A stretch of 5,630 nucleotides of DNA from Lentimicrobiaceae bacterium (GCA_007119395.1 SKPS01000264.1:1-5630); one strand, 5' to 3'. Shown: positions 1-5,630, counted from the stretch's first letter. The notes: a model not told the origin generated them from the letters alone. A program made the numbers and translations.

Positions 1-1041
1 AGCAGGCTCCTGTTTATGCCTGCCGAGGTGACAGCCGGGGCTGAGTACAACCTCAACGATTTGCACGACATAGCTTTGGGTTATGACAGAGATCTGCAGC
101 AGACGGTACACATTGCCAGTGCCTTTTTACAGAACGAGTGGAAAACAGACCGGTGGAGTATTCTGGTGGGTGCCCGATTGGATCAGCACAGCATGATGAA
201 CGATCCGGTGGTGAGCCCACGTTTCAACCTGAGGCACAGCTTACGGGAGACTATTAACCTGAGGGCGAGTTATGCAACAGGGTTCAGGGCTCCATAGGCG
301 TACGACGAAGACCTCCATATTGACATGGCGGGTGGTGAAGCCATCGTAACGCGACTTGCGCCCGACCTTAGGCCGGAAAGGTCGCAAAGTGTAAGTGTTT
401 CAGCAGACCTTTACCGCAACTTCGGAAACATACAGACCAATCTCCTGATTGAAGGGTTTTACACCGCCCTTGACGACGCTTTTGTACTGGAAGAGGCGGG
501 TACAGACCCTGCCGGCTATCTCATCCTCGAAAGGGTGAACGGCTCCGGTGCCGTGGTGCAAGGGATCAACATCGAAGGAAGGATCGTCCCCTCAGGAAAA
601 CTCCAGGTACAGCTTGGAGCCACACTGCAGCAAAGCCTCTACAACGAACCCGAGCAGTGGAGCGAAACGGTTGCCCCACAACGAAGAATGTTCAGAACAC
701 CCGACAGATACGGCTATCTCACCGGAAACTGGAACCCGGTTCGTCCCCTGAATATATCCCTCTCGGCAACCTACACAGGAACCATGCTCGTACAGCACTA
801 TGAAGGGGTAATTCCTGAGGACACCGAAAGGGAGACACCGGAGTTCCTCGATGCAACCATAAAGCTCTCGTACGAGTTCAGGTTTAACAAACAATCGGTG
901 CTGCAACTCAACGGTGGCGTACAGAACATCTTCAACAGCTACCAGTCAGACTTCGACCAGGGGCCTCTCCGCGATGCCGGATATATCTACGGACCAGCCA
1001 TGCCCAGAACCATCTTCTTCGGAGCGCAAATCAGTATCTGA
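1..1041 (+). pseudogene. TonB-dependent receptor, C-terminal part, interrupted by an in-frame amber codon
   Basis: This is the C-terminal half of a TonB-dependent outer-membrane receptor, a beta-barrel that imports a bound ligand (iron chelate, cobalamin, sugar or similar) using TonB-ExbBD energy. The frame is open from base 1 and ends at TGA 1039-1041, giving 346 sense and nonsense codons. Family barrels usually continue several hundred residues upstream, so the plug and early strands lie outside the window. Visible family features are VSPRFNLRHS, the strongly conserved YATGFRAP, then AYDEDLHI directly after the stop, LAPDLRPERSQS, DRYGYLTGNWNP, TYTGTMLVQHYEG, a penultimate GGVQNIFNSYQSDFD strand-loop and a final amphipathic strand FFGAQISI. 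Codon 99 (295-297) is TAG where the family normally has glutamine (GFRAPQAYDED), so a CAG to TAG change is the simplest explanation. The stop would remove about 247 residues and the closing barrel strands. No frameshift accompanies it and the downstream frame is well preserved, which suggests a recent mutation, a sequencing error or readthrough. The ligand cannot be inferred. Confidence 0.
295..297 (+). other. In-frame TAG at a conserved Gln position of the TonB receptor
   Basis: The codons read TTC AGG GCT CCA TAG GCG TAC GAC GAA GAC, that is FRAP-stop-AYDED. In this receptor family the motif is commonly FRAPQA(Y/F)DEDLH, so the stop replaces glutamine by a single C to T transition. Reading frame 1 continues without any indel on both sides. 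The other complete stops in the window are TGA (1039-1041), TAA (3482-3484), TAA (3566-3568, minus) and TGA (5010-5012, minus). No gene here is seen to use TAG as its terminator. Confidence 0.9.
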
Positions 1042-1128
1042 TCGAAAACAAAACATCATCAGGAACCCCATCCGTGGTGATGCAAAGTTCGATTCCTGCC
1101 TATAGCCTGAGCCGCTTCTATATACAAT

Positions 1129-1141
1129 GAGGATAATCCTC
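1129..1141. other. Short palindrome GAGGAT-a-ATCCTC in the receptor/LRR gap
   Basis: There are two perfect 6-bp arms around one central base. The loop is too small for a good RNA hairpin unless the inner pairs open, so a DNA-binding site for a dimeric regulator is as plausible as an RNA structure. It lies about 65 bp upstream of the -7 box of the LRR gene. A 13-bp palindrome may also be chance. Confidence 0.25.
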
Positions 1142-1150
1142 CTCAAAAAT

Positions 1151-1173
1151 GAATCCGCGTAATCCGCGGTGAA
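1151..1173 (+). repeat. Solitary copy of the GCGTAAT-CGCGGTGAA repeat
   Basis: Twenty-three bases here match 4864-4886 at 21 positions (shared words: GAATC, GCGTAAT, CGCGGTGAA). At 4864-4886 the sequence is the left arm of an inverted repeat. Here no inverted partner is visible nearby, so this appears to be a half-element between the receptor and the LRR gene. Repeats of this kind are scattered in intergenic DNA of many Bacteroidetes genomes. Its function is unknown. Confidence 0.75.
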
Positions 1174-1205
1174 AAAAACCGTGCTCATCTTATAAAAAAG
1201 TAGCG

Positions 1206-1213
1206 TATCTTTG
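1206..1213 (+). promoter_or_regulatory. Bacteroidetes-type -7 promoter box (TATCTTTG) for the LRR gene
   Basis: TATCTTTG fits the TAnnTTTG -7 consensus of the Bacteroidetes primary sigma factor. It sits 60 bp before the ATG at 1274, giving a leader of roughly 50-55 nt that is A-rich and has no Shine-Dalgarno sequence, as is usual in this phylum. No clear TTTG -33 element is present about 19-21 bp upstream, which lowers the confidence. Confidence 0.45.
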
Positions 1214-1273
1214 GTGTTTCTGATCATCAAACAAAACAGAAGAGATCAATCCATAACAAAAACAACCTAAACC

Positions 1274-3484
1274 ATGAAACGAATCACTTACTTAATCAGG
1301 TTTGCCATCGCAATGGCAGTTCTTTGCGCCACCACACAGTTGTCGGTTGCACAATACACACTACAAGACCAGGATGTGACCCTGGATCACCGCCAGTACA
1401 TCACGGAATGCACCTATGGCTTTGCCATCACTGACATCATCATCCCTGACACACTGCAGGGCATTGCCATCAAAGGAATTGGTATCGCTGCCTTTCAAAA
1501 CAAGGGGATCACAAGTGTTGTATTGCCATCTACACTTAAAAGAATTGAAGGGACCGCCTTTAGAGGCAATGCGCTGACCACCGTTCAGTTTCCGGCAGGT
1601 CTTACCTATATCGGGCGGCATTCATTCAGAGACAACCAGTTAACCAGCGCAGTGGTGCCCGATGCCGTAGAATTCATCGGAAATGAAGCGTTTAAGAACA
1701 ACAACATCACCAGCGCTACATTGAGTAACTCTTTGGTGTATCTTGGTTATCAGGCTTTTGTCGATAACCAGTTGACAACTATCTCCCTGCCAACATCCAT
1801 CAATTATATTGGGGTTCAAGCTTTTATCAATAACTCCTTCACCAGCTTCGTGCTCCCCAACAACACCCGTCCCGGTTTTCAGTTTTGGCTCAACAGCAAC
1901 GGCGACACGCTCACTCCAACCACCACCGTCACGGCTCTGAACCTGTCATATACCGCCTCCATTGTTTATACACTGAATGACACTGATGTGGTGATGGAGA
2001 ACGGATTCATCACCCACTGCCGATTCGGCATTGGCACTGTGCTTACCATCCCTCCACAATTGCAAGGACAGAACGTGATTGGTGTAGCCGACAGAGAGGA
2101 GCAGGAAGCGGGTGTGTTCTCGTTTATGGGCATCCTCGATATCAACCTGCCAAATGGCTTCAAGTACTTGGGTGAATACTCATTCTGCGACAACTCGTTC
2201 TATAATTCTGATATGACCTTCCCCGCCTCACTCGAACACATCGGTTACTTCGCCTTTTACTGGAGCAATATCAAAAGTGTGGTCATACCCGATGCGGTTA
2301 CCTACATCGGAGAGCTTGCCTTCGGATGGAACCCCAGACTCGAAACGCTGCACTTAGGAAACTCCGTTGAGTATATTGGCGATTATGCTTTCGTTAGGGG
2401 CGATATCACCAACCTGACCATTCCTAACTCGGTAACACACATCGGACGTTTTGCTTTTGAACGAAATGAGATCTCAACGCTCACCTTGGGTAACTCGGTA
2501 CAACATATCGGACAGGCGGCATTTAACATCAACAACCTATCAAACCTCACCCTTCCGAACAGCGTTGCGTACATTGGCGCACAAGCTTTCAGACAGAACA
2601 ACCTCTCCTCTATGACGCTGCCGGCTGCCACCAAAACAGGGCATACTTTCATTAACTGGGTTGATGAAAACAGTGTAACGCACGCCGCCAATGCCAGTGT
2701 GACCAACTTTAATATCTATTATGAGGCCGATTTCTCAGTTAACAACGGCACCGTGATTTTTAATGTTTCCGACGATGACGGGGAGCTGGCTCATGCCGAG
2801 ATTGTGCTCGATGGCAACAGCTACTTCACTGGGTACAATGGCCAGACGATCGTTGCGGGACTGCCCAATGGAACACACCCTTATCTGGTTAAAAAACCCG
2901 GCTATTTCGATGTCACCGGAACCGTTGAGATCAACAACGATCACGACATCGTCAATGTGCAGATGTCGGTGCTCACTTATCAACAGGTTACATTCCAAGT
3001 GATCGACAACCTGAATGATCCCATCCAGAATGCGCAGTTGGTGTATGACTCCGACACGTTAACCACTGATGTCAACGGATATGCAAACGCCCAACTGGTC
3101 ACAGGGCACACCTACCATTACACACTGAGTGCTCCGGGCTTTTTACCCGACAGTGGCAGCTTCACCATTGGCTACAACGACACAACCATAGTGCTTGTAT
3201 TGCCTGTTGACACCACCGGCATCCTCAACCAGGTGCATGGCAACCCTGCCATCCTCCTCTACCCGAATCCAGTTGGCGAGAGATTACAAGTGCACTTTGA
3301 CCAAGTCCTCAGCACACCCGGTACGATTGAGATCATCAGCCTGTCAGGGCAGGTTCTCTCACGGCACCAAACCACTGATCATTTAACTGAGATTGACATG
3401 ACCCGACTGAGCAAGGGGATCTACTTTGTAAGGGTCTTTGACGAGCAAAGGGTGCTCGGAACCTTCAGGGTGATCCGACGATAA
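1274..3484 (+). CDS. Secreted leucine-rich-repeat (BspA-like) surface protein with T9SS type A sorting domain
   Basis: This is a predicted cell-surface or secreted protein of 736 residues. Residues 1-26 form a Sec signal peptide (KR, hydrophobic core, SVA|Q cleavage), so the mature protein would begin with Gln27. Two modules follow, each opening with YTLxDxDV. Module A (28-230) has five BspA-type (LRR_5) repeats of exactly 22 residues starting near 79, 101, 123, 145 and 167. Module B (232-487) has a longer set starting near 287, 333, 356, 378, 400 and 422. Each module ends in a GxxFxxW-type segment (TRPGFQFW; TKTGHTFINW) resembling Listeria-Bacteroides repeats. Two Ig-like/PEGA or carboxypeptidase-regulatory-like domains (about 492-566 and 570-644) come next. 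The C-terminal 78 residues carry YPNP (663-666) and KGIYFVRV, typical of T9SS type A sorting, so export across the outer membrane is expected. The ATG is chosen because it starts the signal peptide. BspA-like LRRs commonly bind host or matrix proteins or other cells, but the ligand here is unknown. Confidence 0.93.
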   Translation: MKRITYLIRFAIAMAVLCATTQLSVAQYTLQDQDVTLDHRQYITECTYGFAITDIIIPDTLQGIAIKGIGIAAFQNKGITSVVLPSTLKRIEGTAFRGNALTTVQFPAGLTYIGRHSFRDNQLTSAVVPDAVEFIGNEAFKNNNITSATLSNSLVYLGYQAFVDNQLTTISLPTSINYIGVQAFINNSFTSFVLPNNTRPGFQFWLNSNGDTLTPTTTVTALNLSYTASIVYTLNDTDVVMENGFITHCRFGIGTVLTIPPQLQGQNVIGVADREEQEAGVFSFMGILDINLPNGFKYLGEYSFCDNSFYNSDMTFPASLEHIGYFAFYWSNIKSVVIPDAVTYIGELAFGWNPRLETLHLGNSVEYIGDYAFVRGDITNLTIPNSVTHIGRFAFERNEISTLTLGNSVQHIGQAAFNINNLSNLTLPNSVAYIGAQAFRQNNLSSMTLPAATKTGHTFINWVDENSVTHAANASVTNFNIYYEADFSVNNGTVIFNVSDDDGELAHAEIVLDGNSYFTGYNGQTIVAGLPNGTHPYLVKKPGYFDVTGTVEINNDHDIVNVQMSVLTYQQVTFQVIDNLNDPIQNAQLVYDSDTLTTDVNGYANAQLVTGHTYHYTLSAPGFLPDSGSFTIGYNDTTIVLVLPVDTTGILNQVHGNPAILLYPNPVGERLQVHFDQVLSTPGTIEIISLSGQVLSRHQTTDHLTEIDMTRLSKGIYFVRVFDEQRVLGTFRVIRR
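2425..2500 (+). repeat. 66-bp tandem periodicity inside the LRR coding region
   Basis: TAACTCGGTA occurs at 2425-2434 and again at 2491-2500, exactly 66 bp (22 codons) apart, within related flanks (CATCGGAC and ATATCGGAC). Each copy encodes NSV-x-HIG of adjacent LRR units. DNA-level identity, not only protein-level similarity, suggests that these neighbouring units duplicated relatively recently or exchange by recombination. Confidence 0.6.
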
Positions 3485-3509
3485 AGTTCGTTCTTAACGC
3501 AGCACAGAC

Positions 3510-3537
3510 CAGCCCCTCCAACGCACGCGAGGGGTTG
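3510..3537. terminator. Hairpin in the convergent gap after the LRR gene
   Basis: CAGCCCCTC (3510-3518) pairs with GAGGGGTTG (3529-3537), giving a 9-bp stem with one G-T wobble and a 10-nt loop. It starts 25 bp after the TAA of the LRR gene and 29 bp before the stop of the convergent membrane-protein gene, so it could serve both transcripts. No proper T-run follows on either strand, so termination is inferred from position and stem only. Confidence 0.4.
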
Positions 3538-3565
3538 TATGTGGTATGGAAGAAGCTGCCGGTGA

Positions 3566-4060
3566 TTACCTTTTCCTGATCCGGTATTTCTCAATGATAC
3601 TTTTGACCTTCTGCAGCATGGCAGAGGGCATCTCCCGCTTATCGAGCGCCAGAAAGTTGTTCTTTGTAACGTACAAAAAGAGAAAATCACTGGTTTCGGC
3701 ATACCGGTGCAGCTCTTTTAAAGAGATCACGGACTGGCTGTCGCCGGCTGTGGAGACGATTTTCTCATCATCATCAAGTTGAACATTAAGGGGTTGACCG
3801 GTTAGTTTTTGCGATTTAATATTGGCAAATATTCTGCTGATATAAAGACGTGGGCGGAGCATAAAGAATACCCCGGCAACGAGCACCAGCAAGACAACCG
3901 GTTCAAACGACTGAGGATCCAGTGCCAGCCTGACAAGGAAAAAGAGGGTAACCAGCGCACCCAGCACAGGAGTAATCAACGTATACTTGTATCCATAGTA
4001 ATGGATGCGGAGCGTTTTTCTCAGGTCTTTATCGGAAAGGTTTTGTGTGAAGGAATGCAT
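3566..4060 (-). CDS. Small inner-membrane protein with YcxB-like C-terminal domain
   Basis: The product has 164 residues and an unknown function. The N-terminal 25 residues are polar (MHSFTQNLSDKDLRKT). Two hydrophobic segments follow (about 26-46 and 53-69), separated by a short loop LALDPQSFEP, then the basic PRLYISR. The rest (about 72-164) is soluble: LNVQLDDDEKIVSTAGDSQSVISLKELHRYAETSDFLFLYVTKNNFLALDKREMP. The order of strands, SLKEL, a D-x-LFLY strand and a terminal LALDKRE matches the YcxB-like C-terminal domain seen in many Firmicutes and Bacteroidetes membrane proteins. The length is normal for that family. The ATG at 4060 is preceded by an A-rich leader without Shine-Dalgarno sequence and is the only sensible start before the hydrophobic segments. 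The gene is monocistronic here, convergent with the LRR gene, with a long gene-free region upstream. The fold assignment is moderately sure; the role is not known. Confidence 0.82.
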   Translation of the reverse strand: MHSFTQNLSDKDLRKTLRIHYYGYKYTLITPVLGALVTLFFLVRLALDPQSFEPVVLLVLVAGVFFMLRPRLYISRIFANIKSQKLTGQPLNVQLDDDEKIVSTAGDSQSVISLKELHRYAETSDFLFLYVTKNNFLALDKREMPSAMLQKVKSIIEKYRIRKR

Positions 4061-4175
4061 ATTGATGTAGTTGTTAGTTTTCGTGTTGAATCATCTTTGG
4101 GCACATTATTCCCGGCATCAGGTCAGCCTGAGGTTCCTCAGAGCAGTTTCAAGATTCCGGAAAAATGCACGGTGA

Positions 4176-4183
4176 CAAAAGTA
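4176..4183 (-). promoter_or_regulatory. Possible -7 box (TACTTTTG, minus strand) for the YcxB-like gene
   Basis: Read on the minus strand, 4183 to 4176 is TACTTTTG, fitting TAnnTTTG. It would give a leader of about 110 nt before the ATG at 4060. That leader contains a small perfect hairpin, CTGAGG-TT-CCTCAG (4128-4141). No convincing -33 element is visible upstream. Confidence 0.35.
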
Positions 4184-4329
4184 CGGAATATAAACTGAAT
4201 GACTGCTTGGGGAGGAAGGGGGGCAGATCTTTTTTTGAGGTGCTGAGATACGTAGTGTGCTTTTTATGAGGATAAGGTCGAGGCACGACAATTTGGGTGA
4301 TTTATGAAATGCTTTTATAGAGCCAGATA

Positions 4330-4360
4330 TCGGTCTTTCTTTATTGACCGAGGATTTTTT
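4330..4360 (+). terminator. Terminator-like hairpin with T-run, no obvious gene upstream
   Basis: TCGGTC (4330-4335) pairs perfectly with GACCGA (4346-4351) around a 10-nt loop, and six T residues follow at 4355-4360 after a 3-nt gap. The geometry resembles a weak intrinsic terminator on the plus strand, but no plus-strand gene precedes it. Either it ends an unrecognised transcript or it is incidental. Confidence 0.3.
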
Positions 4361-4362
4361 AG

Positions 4363-4540
4363 TTCCCGCAGAAAGGCGCAAAAACTACGCAGATAGGCGC
4401 TGAAATCCAGACTTCACACGCGTTGCAAACAGCAATACGGCTTCGTGTCGTTTTATGATCATTGGGGCTAACTCTGTTATTTATGTGAACAAAGTTCTTT
4501 CTGCGCATATCAGCGCAATTTCAGCGCCTTTCAGCGGGAA
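4363..4540. repeat. Imperfect inverted repeat, TTCCCGC-x-GAAAGGCGC family
   Basis: The left arm (4363-4405) and the reverse complement of the right arm (4498-4540) agree at about 35 of 43 positions without gaps, separated by about 92 bp. Each arm is itself a run of degenerate 10-11-nt units beginning CGC, such as CGCAGAAAGG, CGCAAAAACTA, CGCAGATAGG and CGCTGAAA. Most arm differences are exchanges such as CAGA for CTGA. The spacer 4406-4497 shows no ORF. Confidence 0.75.
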
Positions 4541-4582
4541 ACAAACCCGAAGGGGCAAGATGAATATACCCAATTAGGTTTG

Positions 4583-4672
4583 TTTAACCACATAAGGCAC
4601 TATGGCTTTCGCAAAGGCCACATAGACCCTCTTTGTGTACATTGTGCCAACTTTGTGACCATTGTGGTTTAA
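4583..4672. repeat. Imperfect inverted repeat, AACCACA...TGTGGTT family
   Basis: The outer ends are AACCACA (4586-4592) and TGTGGTT (4663-4669), with the adjoining TTT/TTAA also nearly mirrored. The interior arms are only loosely complementary. The right arm contains TTGTG four times, starting at 4633, 4642, 4653 and 4662, a spacing of 9, 11 and 9 nt. The left arm has the corresponding CACATA, CACTAT, GCAAAG and CACATAG words. This resembles CACAAAG-type repeats found between genes in Bacteroidetes. Confidence 0.65.
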
Positions 4673-4850
4673 AAAAACAATCAGTAGACATGTACCCCCT
4701 TCGTATGCTGCACCCAGCCTCCAGTATCGCAAACGTTGTATACGGGATTGCGCCTCGGGTAGAAGCACATTATAATCAGCACCTCAAAAAAAGATTTGGC
4801 CGGAAGGGGCTAAACTATTCCTAAAGAATGATCAATACTCACTTCAAATC

Positions 4851-4973
4851 AAAAAATCTGCGTGAATCAGCGTAATTCGCGGTGAATAAAACCCCTGACG
4901 ATCACAGCACCTATGCGCAAAAAGGCATTTTACCACAGATTACTCAGATTTTCGCTGATTAAAACGCAGATTT
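4851..4973. repeat. Imperfect inverted repeat, AAATCTGCG-AATCAGCG family
   Basis: The left arm (4851-4891) and the reverse complement of the right arm (4930-4973) share AAATCTGCG, AATCAGCG, AAT and GGT in the same order. The right arm carries one extra unit of about 10 nt (AAAATCTGAG). The arms flank a spacer of about 40 bp. The left arm is related to the solitary copy at 1151-1173. It lies directly downstream of the gene ending at 5010 on the minus strand, so it could also act as that gene's transcript end. Confidence 0.7.
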
Positions 4974-5009
4974 CATATGATTCATCAACAATAAAGGTTT
5001 AGTGGATTT

Positions 5010-5630
5010 TCATGGTATGGCATCACCTTGCAGTGAGGGGAGCCACTGCAGCAGGCTAAAGCGAATGTTTCCACCGGGATGTGTTTCGAAGGTCCGGTAT
5101 AGTGGTTGATGGTTTCGGAACAAGACACCATAATACTGATTGAAATGTTCGGGATTCGAATTAAATGTATTCCAGATTCTTATTCCGAGTTCAGCGATGG
5201 GAGGGTATCTCTCTCCCAGGAAGAACCATCCCCCTTCCAGGGCTGTAAGTGAGAGGCTGTAAGGCGGAAACCCGGAGCCTGCACCGTGATAATTCACACG
5301 ATACCATCCGTTGTCACCGTTGAGGTAGTTGGCAAAGAGATGTCGTGTGGTGTCAATATACACCACATAATAAAACTGATGCGCCAGGGCATGAAGGTAT
5401 CTGTTGTAGTCAAGGGTGAGCTGCGCCTTATCGGCCACCATTTCCATCGCCTTGAATACATACACAAATCGTCTGGCATGGCTGATATCCCAGGAGGCAT
5501 CGCGTGGCACCGGCGGTCTTACATGGTCTCCCGGAAAATCCGGTTCAGTATAGAGGGCGTAACGGTGGTCTGCATACCTTCGGTACATGCCATTGTCGAA
5601 GGCGAACCCCTCCACCTCTCTACCGGGGAG
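5010..5630 (-). CDS. Aromatic-rich protein of unknown function, C-terminal 206 residues (cut by window edge)
   Basis: I do not recognise this family. The frame is open to base 5630, reading LPGREVEGFAFDNGM at the edge, so the start lies outside the window. The GTG at 5613-5615 is an internal valine codon rather than a credible start. It ends at TGA 5010-5012. The fragment is rich in Tyr, Trp, Phe and His and looks mostly helical with conserved-looking turns: DASWDISHARRF, LTLDYNRYLHALAHQFYY, GDNGWYRVNYHG, GFPPYSLSLTALEGGWFFLG and NPEHFNQYYG. Alternating helices and aromatic or Gly-rich loops recall alpha/alpha-barrel carbohydrate-active proteins, but no catalytic motif can be assigned and this is only an impression. 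No membrane segment or T9SS sorting domain is visible at the C terminus, so it is not a T9SS cargo. Downstream lies an inverted repeat, and the next minus-strand gene is about 950 bp away, so they are not an operon. Confidence 0.8.
   Translation of the reverse strand, partial: LPGREVEGFAFDNGMYRRYADHRYALYTEPDFPGDHVRPPVPRDASWDISHARRFVYVFKAMEMVADKAQLTLDYNRYLHALAHQFYYVVYIDTTRHLFANYLNGDNGWYRVNYHGAGSGFPPYSLSLTALEGGWFFLGERYPPIAELGIRIWNTFNSNPEHFNQYYGVLFRNHQPLYRTFETHPGGNIRFSLLQWLPSLQGDAIP

Larger units (their letters stand above)
4227..4795. repeat. Composite element bounded by an exact 20-nt inverted repeat
   Basis: ATCTTTTTTTGAGGTGCTGA at 4227-4246 recurs as its exact reverse complement at 4776-4795. 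Similarity continues inward imperfectly: TGTGCTT at 4256-4262 mirrors AAGCACA at 4763-4769, and GAGG at 4268-4271 mirrors CCTC at 4753-4756, so the arms may be about 45 bp. The 569-bp interval has no credible ORF and encloses two further inverted repeats (4363-4540 and 4583-4672). No target-site duplication is evident just outside the arms. It could be a MITE-like or other non-autonomous element, a site of nested repeat insertions, or the end product of an inverted duplication. An exact 20-mer inverted match within 600 bp is very unlikely by chance, even allowing for the T-run. Confidence 0.7.
4061..5009. other. 949-bp gene-free region between two minus-strand genes
   Basis: Besides the promoter-like box near 4180 and the repeats described separately, I see no protein gene here. 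Reading frames of 63-87 codons in this interval run through the repeat arms, lack family-like sequence and disagree with one another in strand, so I treat them as chance. Stretches 4247-4329, 4406-4497 and 4673-4752 hold nothing I can name. Confidence 0.7.

Noticed and set aside
592..906. 104-codon minus-strand reading frame inside the TonB receptor
   Set aside because: It lies fully inside a well-supported coding frame with receptor motifs. Its translation shows no family features.
1042..1100. Intrinsic terminator after the TonB receptor
   Set aside because: CATCA/TGATG around 1052-1082 gives only about 5 pairs with a large loop and no T-run.
3809..4198. 129-codon plus-strand frame opposite the YcxB-like gene
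   Set aside because: It is antisense to a gene with clear membrane segments and domain pattern. Its product is low in hydrophobic structure and ends in non-coding sequence.
4118..4381. 87-codon minus-strand frame upstream of the YcxB-like gene
   Set aside because: It runs through the 20-nt inverted repeat and the start of a repeat arm, and covers the promoter-like box. The composition is not gene-like.
4574..4824. Small frames on both strands over the AACCACA repeat
   Set aside because: Both are created by the repeat words (for example LCQLCDHCG). There is no leader, no neighbour link and no recognisable domain.
4363..4973. CRISPR array
   Set aside because: The repeats are inverted, degenerate and of three different sequences. 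There is no constant direct repeat with regular unique spacers and no cas gene.

Overview
The window looks like a mid-GC member of the Bacteroidetes (Bacteroidota). The evidence is a secreted protein with a type IX secretion (T9SS) C-terminal sorting domain, the tail of a TonB-dependent outer-membrane receptor, TAnnTTTG-type -7 promoter boxes, A-rich leaders without Shine-Dalgarno sequences, and short imperfect palindromic repeats built on AATCTGCGT/AATCAGCG and CACAAAG-like words. The species cannot be named from the sequence.

Layout. Positions 1-1041 (+) encode the C-terminal part of a TonB-dependent receptor. Its reading frame is broken by one in-frame TAG at 295-297, where GFRAP-Q-AYDED would be expected. 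A 232-bp gap (1042-1273) holds a solitary repeat copy, a small palindrome and a probable promoter for the next gene. Positions 1274-3484 (+) encode a 736-residue secreted cell-surface protein: signal peptide, two successive BspA-like leucine-rich-repeat modules, two Ig-like/PEGA-like domains and a T9SS type A sorting domain. A hairpin lies in the short convergent gap. Positions 3566-4060 (-) encode a small two-helix membrane protein with a YcxB-like C-terminal domain.

Positions 4061-5009 hold no credible gene and are the most unusual part of the window. They contain three different imperfect inverted-repeat elements (4363-4540, 4583-4672, 4851-4973). The first two are enclosed by an exact 20-nt inverted repeat (4227-4246 and 4776-4795), giving a roughly 570-bp composite palindromic structure. 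The arms are made of degenerate units of about 10-11 nt. Positions 5010-5630 (-) are the C-terminal 206 residues of an aromatic-rich protein I do not recognise, cut by the window edge.

The genes do not form an evident pathway or operon. The receptor and the T9SS protein are co-oriented but separated by a promoter, and the last two genes point the other way. I see no CRISPR array, tRNA, rRNA, transposase or recognisable defence system. The best candidates for something undescribed are the composite inverted-repeat region and the amber codon in the receptor.
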